From contig NZ_RBIE01000001.1 in the NCBI RefSeq assembly GCF_003633715.1, forward strand, positions 605,331 through 669,330: a stretch of DNA of 64,000 nt, given 5' to 3'. Below, piece by piece: positions 37,379-45,882 of the stretch. Position 1 is the first letter of the stretch; the number at the start of each line of letters is the position of its first letter. The notes beneath the pieces were generated by a model. It saw nothing but the letters and a program-made list of their open reading frames with translations. It had not been told where the DNA came from and made no database searches. Made by a program: the position numbers and the translations under genes. The stretch is from Thermovibrio guaymasensis (GTDB lineage: Bacteria > Aquificota > Aquificia > Desulfurobacteriales > Desulfurobacteriaceae).

Positions 37379-38885
37379 CCTCTTCCTCCGTAAATAGTGC
37401 AGGTATGAGGGTTGAAATCCCGCAGATAGTTGCAAAGAAAAATGCATCTGCAAACGAGTGCCAGAATGCGTGTTTTGTGTAGAGCGTTCCAAGGATAGCG
37501 TTTGCCTTTTCACTTAACATCGGCTTTACAGTTGACATCTCGTAGTAAAGGTGGTTTTTTACTTCCGTTAGGAAGGAGATTACTTGAGGGCTTTGAGAAG
37601 AGACTTTTTCGGCCATCCTTATGAGGTGTTTATCCTGTGATGAGATTAAGATGTAAGTTGAAATTGCGGTTCCTACGCTTCCCCCTACGAGCCTTAAGAG
37701 ATTCTGAAGACCAGAGGCCTGTCTTAGGAGCTCTCCCTTAAAGTTTCCAAGTGAAATCTGAGAAAGTGCAGGGAAGAAAAAGCCCATGCCTGATGCCCAT
37801 GGTAGTAAGTAAATTACTATTTCAAACTTGTTCATATCAAGGTCAAGCTTAGTCTGAAGGTAAGTTCCGACTGTGAAGATAACGATTCCGGCTATTATTG
37901 ATAGCTTCTTTGAAATGACTTTCTTGTCAATCAAAAGGCCGACGACCAAACTTACAACTCCCGTGGCAAGGGATGGCCACAGGAGGATTTCACCTGCCGT
38001 AATTGTGGGGTAACCCCTTAACTTCTCAAGGTAGAGGGGAAGTAGGAAGTAGGAAGCGTATACTCCCATTCCAAATATTGATAGGGAGATTACTGGGTAG
38101 CTAAAAAACTTGTATTTAAACAGTTTCAGGTTAATTAACGGGTTTTTTGTCTTTATCTCCCACCAAACAAAGAGTACTGTAGAGATAGAGGAAGTGTATA
38201 GGAGGCTTACAGTCTTTTCGTCTTTCCATCCCCAGCTGTTTCCCTTTGAGAGGGCTATTATGAGGGTAGTTAGGGCTATGCCTAGAAGGGATAAACCTAA
38301 GTAATCTAAAGGCCTAACCTCTTTTTCCTTAACATTTTCCAGTAGGAGTGTTAAGAAGTAAACTACTAAAACGCCGGGAATTAGGTTAACGTAGAAAATC
38401 CACCTCCAGTTAAAGTGCTCAGTTAAGTACCCTCCCAAAGTTGGCCCTAAAGAGGGGCCAAATGTTGCTCCGAGGGCGAACATTCCCATTGCAGTTCCCC
38501 TTTTCTCCGAGGGAAAGAGCTCAAAGAGGAGCGTCATTGTCATTGGAACTGCTAAGCCCTCTCCAATTCCCTGAAAGACCCTTCCTAAGATCATTGTGTC
38601 AAGGTTGGGGGCAGCTCCACACAGGGCGCTCATAACTGTAAATAGTCCAATTCCCAAAAGGTAAGTATTCCTGTGGCCCAGCTTTCCACCGAGCCAGCCG
38701 ACAACGGGCATTGCAACTGCTGAAGCTATCATGTAGGAGGTAATTACCCACTGAATGTCGTCTGGGTCAGCGTCAAAGGCACTCATCATGTGGGGAAGTG
38801 CAATGTCAACAATCGTCGTATCAAGTAAGGTCATGAACATTCCGGCAACTATGAGGATTCCTTTTAAAAAGAGCCCTTTATCCAT
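37302..38885 (-). CDS. emrB: EmrB/QacA-family (DHA2) MFS exporter
   Basis: 527 residues with about 14 membrane helices, the DHA2 drug:H+ antiporter layout. Visible signatures are motif C-like LGPTLGGYL (~145), the loop 2-3 motif GWLGGKLGHRN (~62), motif D1 LDTTIVDIALPHM (~21-33) and a large loop near 440-475 (KVSSQSPQVISFLTEVKNHL). With EmrA and TolC it would form a tripartite efflux pump. The last ~22 residues (from ISTDSNTNPNANSGH on) are hydrophilic and encoded by the same DNA, in another frame, as the TolC signal peptide. Its start overlaps the emrA stop by one base. Confidence 0.92.
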   Translation of the reverse strand: MDKGLFLKGILIVAGMFMTLLDTTIVDIALPHMMSAFDADPDDIQWVITSYMIASAVAMPVVGWLGGKLGHRNTYLLGIGLFTVMSALCGAAPNLDTMILGRVFQGIGEGLAVPMTMTLLFELFPSEKRGTAMGMFALGATFGPSLGPTLGGYLTEHFNWRWIFYVNLIPGVLVVYFLTLLLENVKEKEVRPLDYLGLSLLGIALTTLIIALSKGNSWGWKDEKTVSLLYTSSISTVLFVWWEIKTKNPLINLKLFKYKFFSYPVISLSIFGMGVYASYFLLPLYLEKLRGYPTITAGEILLWPSLATGVVSLVVGLLIDKKVISKKLSIIAGIVIFTVGTYLQTKLDLDMNKFEIVIYLLPWASGMGFFFPALSQISLGNFKGELLRQASGLQNLLRLVGGSVGTAISTYILISSQDKHLIRMAEKVSSQSPQVISFLTEVKNHLYYEMSTVKPMLSEKANAILGTLYTKHAFWHSFADAFFFATICGISTLIPALFTEEEDEISTDSNTNPNANSGHSRGAPEPN

Positions 38886-40147
38886 TACTCTTTCTCAATA
38901 AAGAGGTTTACGTTCGTTCCTGGCTTAATGCACTTTAGAGGAACTCTTTTGAGCTTCACTTTAACAGGAACCCTCTGGGTCACTTTTGTGTAGTCTCCCT
39001 GAGAAGTGTCCCTCGGAATCAGAGCAAATACTGAGCCTGCAGACTTACCGATGGAGATAACCTCCCCCTCAAATTCTTCTCCGCACGCTTCAAGCTCTGC
39101 CTTTGCCTTACTTCCAACTCTTATGAACTTGATTTTGTCCTCGTCTATCCAACCTAAGACGTAAAATGTCTTAGGGTCGTAGATTGAATATACTGGAAGG
39201 CCGGGAGAAACGAAGTCTCCTATTTCCTTCCACTTCTTGGCAACGTAGCCGTTTACCGGTGATACTACTTGGGTATTTCTGAGAAGTTCCCTTGCCTTCT
39301 CAAGCTGTGCCCTTTTACTCTTTATTTCCTCTTTTATCTGTTTGATTGACTTCTTTAGCTCATCTATCTTCTTTAGCTGGGCCTTGGCTGATTTAACCCT
39401 TTCTTTAAGGGCGAAGTTCCTTTCTTTCAGGCTTTCCAACTCTTTTTCTAAGGCTGCCACTTTTAACTTCAAGCTCTTTGCCCTTTTAAGTTCCTCTTCT
39501 GAGTTCTTTACCCTTGATTGGGCTTCTTTTAGGTTTGCTAGAGCTCCGTAGTAAGCCGCTCTAATTTCCTCATACTGCTGCTTTGATACGACCCTTCTTT
39601 TGTATAGGTTCTTATACCTTTTGAACTTTTTCATTGCAGTTTTGTAGGTTTCTTCAGCTGCTCTCTGGGAAGCCTTTGCTGCATTTAAGTTGGCTTTAGC
39701 GCTTCTGACTGCCGTTCTGTAGTTAACTTTAGCAATTTCAATTTCCTTCTTAAGCTCTTCAATTTGTTTTAAAGAAGCTCTGTAGCTCTTAACGGCCTCT
39801 CTGTAGTTTGCTGGAAGTTCCTCTTTGAGCCTTTCTAGCTCTACTTCCAGTTTCTCCCTGTTTTCCTCCAATCCTTTTACTGCGTGTTCAAAGGACTTTA
39901 CATCTTCCCTGTAGACCTTATCGTCAATTTTAAAAAGGGGAGCTCCTTTCTTTACCTCTTCGTACTCCTCTTTAAAGAGTTTAACTACCTTTCCCGAAAC
40001 TTTCTGTGTTGAAACGTTAACGATGTCTGCCATCTGAAAGGCGTTATCGGTTATGACGAACCTGTAGTGCTGGTAGAAAAAGTGAGCTACCCATAGAGTT
40101 ACTCCAATAACTATTAAGCTTCCTAATAAAATGGAAATTCTTTTCAT
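38885..40147 (-). CDS. emrA: EmrA-like membrane fusion protein
   Basis: 420 residues: one N-terminal membrane helix (~7-27), a split lipoyl domain (~45-75, EEVKKGAPLFKIDDKVY, and ~310-330, VVSPVNGYVAKKWKEIGDFV), a very long coiled-coil hairpin (~78-305) and a C-terminal beta-barrel (~335-420). It would link EmrB in the inner membrane to TolC. The hairpin is long compared with many HlyD proteins, in keeping with the EmrA subgroup, whose coiled coil spans most of the periplasm. It overlaps tetR by 4 nt and emrB by 1 nt. Confidence 0.9.
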   Translation of the reverse strand: MKRISILLGSLIVIGVTLWVAHFFYQHYRFVITDNAFQMADIVNVSTQKVSGKVVKLFKEEYEEVKKGAPLFKIDDKVYREDVKSFEHAVKGLEENREKLEVELERLKEELPANYREAVKSYRASLKQIEELKKEIEIAKVNYRTAVRSAKANLNAAKASQRAAEETYKTAMKKFKRYKNLYKRRVVSKQQYEEIRAAYYGALANLKEAQSRVKNSEEELKRAKSLKLKVAALEKELESLKERNFALKERVKSAKAQLKKIDELKKSIKQIKEEIKSKRAQLEKARELLRNTQVVSPVNGYVAKKWKEIGDFVSPGLPVYSIYDPKTFYVLGWIDEDKIKFIRVGSKAKAELEACGEEFEGEVISIGKSAGSVFALIPRDTSQGDYTKVTQRVPVKVKLKRVPLKCIKPGTNVNLFIEKE

Positions 40148-40701
40148 TTTTCTTCACCTCGCTTCTCTGTAAAAAGTTCTACTAACTTCTTAACAATTTT
40201 CTCTAATTTCTTCTCATCAATTTCCGATTCTAAGAAGATTTCCTCTGATAGGAAGTATCCAAACAGTGATGAATGAAATAGCCTTGCAGTTTCTTTATCT
40301 GAAGAGAGAATTTCTGCTATTATTGAGTCAAGTCTACTGATGAATTCTCTGTAAATTTCAGATACTTCTTCTGAGTGGGGAGATATTTCTGAAAGGAGAA
40401 TCTTTATAAAGTTTTTTTTCTCCTTAAGGGAACGAATTATTTCCTCTGCTACCTTTTCAAGCTTTTTCTCTATCGAAAGAGATTTTTCCGTTTTTATTTT
40501 CTCTATGTCGGGTAATACTGAAAACTTGTTTAAAACCTCTTCAAAGAGTTCCTTTTTGCTCTTAAAGTAGCGGAATAGGGTTACTTCTGAAATTCCGGCC
40601 AATTTGGAAATTTCCTTAGTCGTTGTTCCAATGTACCCTTTTTCGGAAAAGCACTTGTAGGCTGATTCAACAATTCTTTCTCTGGTCTTAGTCGTTCCCA
40701 T
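40144..40701 (-). CDS. TetR-family transcriptional repressor of the efflux operon
   Basis: 185 residues. The N-terminal helix-turn-helix (~8-52) has the TetR pattern RIVESAYKCFSEKGYIGTTT followed by KEISKLAGISEVTLFRYFKS. The remaining helices form the ligand-binding and dimer part. It is the first gene of the operon it probably controls, and a palindrome overlapping its promoter (40715-40730) fits autoregulation. The arrangement of a TetR gene ahead of HlyD and tandem-ATPase/ABC-2 genes resembles E. coli CecR-ybhGFSR. The inducer is unknown. Confidence 0.9.
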   Translation of the reverse strand: MGTTKTRERIVESAYKCFSEKGYIGTTTKEISKLAGISEVTLFRYFKSKKELFEEVLNKFSVLPDIEKIKTEKSLSIEKKLEKVAEEIIRSLKEKKNFIKILLSEISPHSEEVSEIYREFISRLDSIIAEILSSDKETARLFHSSLFGYFLSEEIFLESEIDEKKLEKIVKKLVELFTEKRGEEK

Positions 40702-40714
40702 TTTAGCCCTCTTA

Positions 40715-40730
40715 GTTAGTAATTACTTAC
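40715..40730. promoter_or_regulatory. Probable TetR operator
   Basis: GTTAGTAATTACTTAC has a perfect ten-base palindromic core, AGTAATTACT (40718-40727), with partly symmetric flanks. It begins immediately downstream of the -10 box of the tetR promoter, so a bound repressor would cover the transcription start. Size and symmetry fit TetR operators. That this TetR binds it is inference. Confidence 0.65.
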
Positions 40731-40759
40731 ATTATAACTGCTGACAAAACCTCAGTCAA
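40731..40759 (-). promoter_or_regulatory. Sigma-70 promoter of the tetR-efflux operon
   Basis: On the minus strand TTGACT (40754-40759) and TATAAT (40731-40736) are separated by exactly 17 nt, five of six and six of six consensus bases. This is the best promoter match seen in the window. It lies 30 nt upstream of the tetR ATG and abuts the palindromic operator. Confidence 0.75.
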
Positions 40760-40823
40760 ACTCGCTGCTGTGGTAATATAGTTTTGGGTGGAAACCAGAA
40801 AGGTTTAAAGGGGGAAATTTAAA

Positions 40824-42818
40824 GTGGAATTTGTGACTCTAAGGGTAGACCTGATAGAGGGGAAGGTTCTCCTAAGGAGGGAAAGGTTAGAGGGAGTTTA
40901 CGGTTTACTAGATTACGGCCTTAATGTTCACAACTTCTTTAAAACCTACGAGAAGGAACCTTACTCTCCTTACAATGCCGTTGTTTTCGGTAAAGGGCCC
41001 TTTGCTGGTTCAATACTTCCCGGGTCCCACAGGCTTGTCTTCTTCTTTAAATCGCCGCTTTATAGGACTCTCTTCCCTTCAACCATGGGAGGGGCAGCTT
41101 ATACCTTTCAGAGAACGGGAGTTGACTTTGTTTCAATCATAGGGAAGGCTGAAACTCCCTCTGTCCTTGTGATTTATGGAGATGAGACTTCCGTTGTAGT
41201 TTCCGTTGAGCCCCTCAAAAAGTCACTATCTGAGCTTTGGAAGGATGGAGTTTACAGTTTCTCAGACTACTTGGTAGGCAAGTTTTTAGATAGGGTTCCT
41301 GGGGAACTCAGAATTGCTTGTGTAGGCCCTGCCTCCCTTAATACGAATTACGGTGCAATTTTCTCTCAAACCCTTAGAAACGGTAAGCCGGTTGAGGGAA
41401 GCGAGGACTGGGCCGCAAGGGGAGGTGGCGGTAGCGTACTTCTAAGAGCACACAATATTGCTGCCATTGTCTTTGGTGGAGTTTATAAGGAAGAGAAGAG
41501 GCTCATCAGCAACTACGACCATACAAAGAAGCTCTTTTCGGGTATTTTCTCAGAACCTCTCTTTAAGGTGATTGCAAAGAAGACTGAGAAGTACCGTTAC
41601 AACCCAAAGCATGGAACCGGCGGAACCTTTGGAGAGGACTACTACGCCGAGAGGGAGAAGACTCCCATCCTGAACTGGCAGATGCCTTACATCCCAAGGG
41701 AGGATAGGGAAAGGCTCTTTAACTTAATAAAGGAGAAGTATGTTGAAATCTTTAATAAAGAGTCAATAGATAAAAATACCTGGACTACGTGTGGAGAGCC
41801 CTGCCCTGCCGCATGTAAGAAGGTAAGGAACGGCCTTAAGGTAGATTATGAACCTTACAACGCCAACGGACCCCTTGCCGGGAATATCTACTTAAAAGCT
41901 GCAGATAGAGCGGTTAGAACCGTAGATTCTCTCGGCTTTGATGCCATAGAGTTTGGGTGTATAGCTTCTTGGGTTTTTGAACTCATTGAGAGGGAAATTT
42001 TAACTCCAGAGGAGGTTGGTATTTCGGGAAAGCCCCTCCTTTCTCCACAAACCTTAATCAATGAGCCTGAGAAAGCTTCAGAGGTAAACGCCGACCTCCT
42101 GTGCCAGCTTGCTAAAAACGTTGCCTACGCAAAGGGTGAATTTCCAAAGTTACTGGGAGAGGGAAAGAGGAAGGCTGCTTCCTACATAGATGAGAACTTT
42201 AAAGAGAGGATACCTGAGGGAAGGAGCTCTTTGGACTATGCAGTTTTCGTTGCTCTGGGGAAGGAAGGAGAGATTTGCCCTACAATGTATTGGGCCCTTG
42301 GAAATTTTATTCCCCTTCCCGTTCAGGGAAAGTACTGGACTTACTACAAATTCGGGGTTTTCCCAGAGCCAGAATCTTTGGCGGAGAAGATCGTTGAAAG
42401 CTCAATATCTGAGTACTGGTACGACAACGTCGGTTGGTGCAGGTTTCATAGAAGGTGGATGACGGCAGGTGAGGTTTCCTGTGAGTTGGACGGTGAGTGT
42501 TCTCTCTCCAGAGGCCTTGCAAAGCCCGTTTTAGAGAGGCTGTTTGAAGTTGTTTACGGTGAAGGAGTTAACCTTTTGAGGCACGGGAAGGATTTCCTTA
42601 AGAGACTGTGCGATTATGCCCTTAAATCCGGTAGTTATCCCATTTTTCCTCCATCTGAAAGGGTGATTGACCTAATAGCCGGTGCAAGTTATGAGTTTGG
42701 TAATAAACGCTGGGAGGAGAATTTTAGGAAGAATAAAGCAAAAGCCGTTAGGGACTATATCTCAAAAACCTTAGAGACCTACAGCCTACTTATTGGTCAC
42801 GAAGGCTGGAAGTTGTAG
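40824..42818 (+). CDS. aor: Aldehyde:ferredoxin oxidoreductase-family protein (W/Mo bis-pterin)
   Basis: 664 residues of the AOR family, tungsten- or molybdenum-pterin enzymes that usually oxidise aldehydes to acids with ferredoxin, or work in reverse. The N-terminal pterin-binding domain is visible (~1-210, FFKSPLYRTLFPSTMGGAAY and FVSIIGKAE). Helical domains 2 and 3 follow, with a 4Fe-4S site at C323, C327 and C331 (WTTCGEPCPAACKKV). Spacing here is Cx3Cx3C, not the usual Cx2Cx3C, with the fourth Cys probably further on. NGPLAGNIYLKAADRAVRTVDSL contains a conserved substrate-side region. The substrate cannot be assigned. Start is GTG. It precedes moaA, which makes the pterin. Confidence 0.85.
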   Translation: MEFVTLRVDLIEGKVLLRRERLEGVYGLLDYGLNVHNFFKTYEKEPYSPYNAVVFGKGPFAGSILPGSHRLVFFFKSPLYRTLFPSTMGGAAYTFQRTGVDFVSIIGKAETPSVLVIYGDETSVVVSVEPLKKSLSELWKDGVYSFSDYLVGKFLDRVPGELRIACVGPASLNTNYGAIFSQTLRNGKPVEGSEDWAARGGGGSVLLRAHNIAAIVFGGVYKEEKRLISNYDHTKKLFSGIFSEPLFKVIAKKTEKYRYNPKHGTGGTFGEDYYAEREKTPILNWQMPYIPREDRERLFNLIKEKYVEIFNKESIDKNTWTTCGEPCPAACKKVRNGLKVDYEPYNANGPLAGNIYLKAADRAVRTVDSLGFDAIEFGCIASWVFELIEREILTPEEVGISGKPLLSPQTLINEPEKASEVNADLLCQLAKNVAYAKGEFPKLLGEGKRKAASYIDENFKERIPEGRSSLDYAVFVALGKEGEICPTMYWALGNFIPLPVQGKYWTYYKFGVFPEPESLAEKIVESSISEYWYDNVGWCRFHRRWMTAGEVSCELDGECSLSRGLAKPVLERLFEVVYGEGVNLLRHGKDFLKRLCDYALKSGSYPIFPPSERVIDLIAGASYEFGNKRWEENFRKNKAKAVRDYISKTLETYSLLIGHEGWKL

Positions 42819-42881
42819 TAACTCTTTATAGATAGAAAAGGTTGGTAAGGCTTTGTGATAAAATACCTCAAGGAGCCGAAG

Positions 42882-43853
42882 ATGAAAAATATTTCTTACC
42901 TAAGGGTCTCTGTTACCGATAGGTGCAACTTCAGGTGTAAGTACTGTATGCCTGAAGGAGTAAAGGAGTTTATTCCCCATCCGGAAATCCTAAGGTATGA
43001 AGAGATATCCCTCATCGTAAAGGCGTTTTCTAAATTGGGCGTTGATTCTGTAAGGCTTACTGGAGGAGAACCCTTAGTTAGGAAGGGCATTGAGAGTTTT
43101 ATCTCAGATTTATCTCAGATAGATGGAATTTCGGATATTTCGTTAACTACAAACGGCTACTTCCTTTCAGAGAAGGCTTCTCTACTAAAAGAGGCAGGAC
43201 TTAAGAGGGTTAATGTAAGTATAGATACCCTAGACCCTGAGAAGTTTTCTTTTATAACGGGATCTTCAAAGAGCTCCCTTTTTAGGGTAATAGATGGAGT
43301 TTTAGCTGCAATTGAAGCTAACTTAAATCCTGTAAAGGTGAATACGGTTTTAATTAAGGGGTTTAACGATTCGGAAATTGAGGAATTTGTAAAGTTCTCC
43401 GATGAGTTTCAGGTAGAGGTTCGTTTTATTGAACTAATGCCTGTAGGAGGAAAATTCTTCTCGCAGGAAAATTTCATACCTATTTCTGAAATTAGGGAGA
43501 AAATAGAGGCTATTTACGGGCCTTTGGAACCTTATAAAAACTATAAAAAGGGACCGGCAAAGTCCTTTAAGGTCTCGGGGACGAAGGCAGTTATCGGTTT
43601 TATACCTTCTATTAGTGAGCACTTCTGCCACGAGTGTAACCGCGTTAGGCTTACTTCAGACGGTAAGTTGAGACTTTGCCTTATGTCAGACAAAGAGATA
43701 AACCTTAAGGAGATTATCCGTTCTCCAGATTTCTCCTTTGATAAACTTTTAAATACTCTGAAAGGAGCTCTTTTATTAAAATGCAAAGTAAACGGAATAG
43801 AGGCCCTTGAGTCCTTAGGGTGCTCCCGTAAGATGTTTACAATAGGAGGGTAA
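42882..43853 (+). CDS. moaA: GTP 3',8-cyclase MoaA
   Basis: Radical SAM enzyme of the first step of molybdopterin synthesis, working with MoaC. The ATG at 42882 has AAGGAG six bases upstream, whereas the longer frame from 42855 has no good site. In the 323-residue protein the N-terminal cluster is C15, C19 and C22 (DRCNFRCKYCMPEG). The SAM-binding GGEP follows at about residue 63 (RLTGGEPLVRKGI). The C-terminal cluster lies in HFCHECNRVRLTSDG and RLCL. The chain ends in the Gly-Gly tail (FTIGG) that is essential in MoaA. It lies 63 nt after the AOR gene and 3 nt before the next gene. Confidence 0.95.
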   Translation: MKNISYLRVSVTDRCNFRCKYCMPEGVKEFIPHPEILRYEEISLIVKAFSKLGVDSVRLTGGEPLVRKGIESFISDLSQIDGISDISLTTNGYFLSEKASLLKEAGLKRVNVSIDTLDPEKFSFITGSSKSSLFRVIDGVLAAIEANLNPVKVNTVLIKGFNDSEIEEFVKFSDEFQVEVRFIELMPVGGKFFSQENFIPISEIREKIEAIYGPLEPYKNYKKGPAKSFKVSGTKAVIGFIPSISEHFCHECNRVRLTSDGKLRLCLMSDKEINLKEIIRSPDFSFDKLLNTLKGALLLKCKVNGIEALESLGCSRKMFTIGG

Positions 43854-43856
43854 TAG

Positions 43857-44111
43857 ATGACCTTAATTGAGTTTGACTTAACGGTTATAACAGTCTGTTT
43901 TGTCGTTATAACAGTTTTTACCGTTACCCTTTTAGCAGCCCTCTACAACTTAATTAAGAAAGTTGAAGATAGCTTAGATACAGTTAATTCCAGCTTAAAA
44001 CCTACAGTTTACGAATTAAGGAACACTGTTAAGGTTCTTTCAGACTCTTTTCAAAGAGTTAATTCTCTCCTTTCCTTTACAAAGGTGTTTAATAGGAGAA
44101 AAGAGGACTAA
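43857..44111 (+). CDS. Small membrane protein, DUF948-like
   Basis: 84 residues: one membrane helix (~9-31, ITVCFVVITVFTVTLLAAL) followed by an amphipathic helical stretch (~33-75, VEDSLDTVNSSLKPTVYELR) and a basic tail (FNRRKED). This matches the layout of DUF948 proteins, which are often encoded next to YtxH-type proteins, as here. AGGAGGG precedes the ATG by six bases. Function unknown; a role in envelope stress or general stress has been suggested for relatives. Confidence 0.7.
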   Translation: MTLIEFDLTVITVCFVVITVFTVTLLAALYNLIKKVEDSLDTVNSSLKPTVYELRNTVKVLSDSFQRVNSLLSFTKVFNRRKED

Positions 44112-44148
44112 ATTAGTTTGTAGATATTGAATTAAGAGGAGGGTTGAG

Positions 44149-44445
44149 ATGAGGAAGAACTCACTACTTTTCATTTTAGGAACAGTTGTAGGAGCAGGTG
44201 CCGCTTATGTAGCAACTACAAGGAAGGAAGAGCTCCTTAAGAAGATAGAGGAGCTTCAGGAGCAGCTAAAGGAGAGCGAACTTCCTGAAAAGGCAAAGGG
44301 CCTCGTTAAGGATATTAGTGAGTCGATTAAGAAGCTTATTTCAACTCCCGAAGGTGAAATAAGCGAAGAAGAGAAGAAGAGTATCCTTGAAGAGGTTGAG
44401 GCTAAAATACAGAAGTTGGAAGAGACGGTAAAAGAGGGTAAATAG
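44149..44445 (+). CDS. YtxH-like small membrane-anchored coiled-coil protein
   Basis: 98 residues: an N-terminal glycine-rich helix (~5-23, LLFILGTVVGAGAAYVATT) followed by a lysine/glutamate-rich coiled coil to the end. The Gly-Ala-Ala helix with a following charged coil is the YtxH pattern. GAGGAGGG precedes the ATG. Pairing with a DUF948-like gene in front of a murE-ftsZ run suggests an envelope function, but nothing specific can be said. Confidence 0.7.
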   Translation: MRKNSLLFILGTVVGAGAAYVATTRKEELLKKIEELQEQLKESELPEKAKGLVKDISESIKKLISTPEGEISEEEKKSILEEVEAKIQKLEETVKEGK

Positions 44446-44451
44446 GGAGTA

Positions 44452-45882
44452 ATGCTCCTTTCTCACCTTTTAAAACCCCTTTCCTTTCCCCTAGAGGAGG
44501 AAGTTGAGGTAACTGGAATAGCTGAAGATTCCCGACAGGTAGAAGAGGGCTATCTCTTCTTTGCCTACCGAGGGATTTCTTCTGATGGAAACGACTTCAT
44601 TGAAGATGCTTTAGAGAGAGGGTGCTGTGCAGTTATAACCGATTCTGAAAGGAGTTACAGAAAGCTAAGAGGTAAGCTTCCGGTTTTCCTAGTTTCTGAG
44701 CCAAGAAAGACTCTCTCCCTCCTTTCAGCCCGCTTCTATGGAAATCCGGAGAGGAAAGTTAGAGTTATCGGAATAACCGGGACCAACGGGAAGACTACTA
44801 CTGCACTGCTTACTTTTCAGGCCTTAAAGAGACTTTCTGTTAAATCGGGATACGTTGGAACTTTGGGCTACGGTATGTCTTTAGATTCCCTCTCTCCTAC
44901 AGGAATGACAACTCCTTCCCCGACTACTTTTTTCAAGATCCTCAAGGAATTTGCCGATAGAGGTTGTTGTTATGTTGTTTGTGAAGTCTCATCCCATGGT
45001 TTAGAGCTGGATAGGGTCTTTGGAGTTCCATTTGAGGTTGCAGTTTTTACAAACCTTACACCTGAACACCTTGATTTCCATAAAGACCTCTTTTCCTACT
45101 TCCTTTCAAAGGAGAAGCTCTTCTTTTCGGCGAAATCTTCATTAATTAACGTTGATGATAGGTGGGGAGTGGCCCTTTCGGCCCTTAGGGAAATTTTTCC
45201 AGGAATTTCCTTTACTTATGGGAAGGCTGGAGACTTTAAAATCCTTGAATTTAGAGACGGCCTTCTGAGTCTAAATTTTCAGGGTAAAGTTTATCAGGTT
45301 CCCTCCTCCTTAAGGGGAGATTTTAACGGTTACAATCTCTGTGCCTCCTTTTCCACCCTAACCCTTTTAGGTTTTGAGCCTGAAAAGGTTAAGGATTCTT
45401 TTTATGGATTAAGAGTTCCTGGACGCCTAGAGGAGGTCTATCCTAGAGTTTTTGTAGACTACGCCCACACTCCTGACGCACTTTTAAAACTCCTTAAAAC
45501 AGTTTCCTCCTTTACTGAAGGTAGGTTAATAACGGTCTTTGGCTGTGGAGGGGAAAGGGATAGGGAAAAGAGAGCTCCTATGGGGAGAATTGCTTACGAG
45601 CTTTCAGATGTTGTTATAATAACTTCCGATAATCCAAGGGGTGAGGACCCTCAAAGGATAATAGCCGATATACTAAAAGGGATTCCCTCCAGAGAGAACG
45701 TTTTTATAATTCCAGATAGGAAAAAAGCTATAGAAAAGGCCCTTTCCATTAAAGGGGATAATGACGTTGTTGTTATAGCCGGAAAAGGCCACGAAGATTA
45801 CCAGTTAATCGGGAAGAGGAAAATTCCCTTTAAAGATCAGCAGGTAGTAAAGGAGTTCTATGAGAGGAGAGGAAGTTGCTGA
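44452..45882 (+). CDS. murE: UDP-MurNAc-tripeptide synthetase MurE
   Basis: Adds the third stem-peptide residue in peptidoglycan synthesis. The 476 residues follow the Mur ligase order: N-terminal UDP-binding domain (GIAEDSRQVEEGYLFFAYRG), central ATPase (GITGTNGKTTTALLTFQAL, the carbamylated-Lys region SHGLELDRV, and TNLTPEHLDFH) and C-terminal domain (DYAHTPDALLKLL, GCGGERDREKR). The specificity motif SDNPRGEDP (DNPR) indicates meso-diaminopimelate as substrate. It overlaps murF by 23 nt. Confidence 0.95.
   Translation: MLLSHLLKPLSFPLEEEVEVTGIAEDSRQVEEGYLFFAYRGISSDGNDFIEDALERGCCAVITDSERSYRKLRGKLPVFLVSEPRKTLSLLSARFYGNPERKVRVIGITGTNGKTTTALLTFQALKRLSVKSGYVGTLGYGMSLDSLSPTGMTTPSPTTFFKILKEFADRGCCYVVCEVSSHGLELDRVFGVPFEVAVFTNLTPEHLDFHKDLFSYFLSKEKLFFSAKSSLINVDDRWGVALSALREIFPGISFTYGKAGDFKILEFRDGLLSLNFQGKVYQVPSSLRGDFNGYNLCASFSTLTLLGFEPEKVKDSFYGLRVPGRLEEVYPRVFVDYAHTPDALLKLLKTVSSFTEGRLITVFGCGGERDREKRAPMGRIAYELSDVVIITSDNPRGEDPQRIIADILKGIPSRENVFIIPDRKKAIEKALSIKGDNDVVVIAGKGHEDYQLIGKRKIPFKDQQVVKEFYERRGSC

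Noticed and set aside
37379-37513. N-terminal extension of TolC by 45 residues
   Set aside because: It would place residues before a clear signal peptide and lies wholly inside the MFS gene. A strong ribosome site precedes the ATG at 37378.
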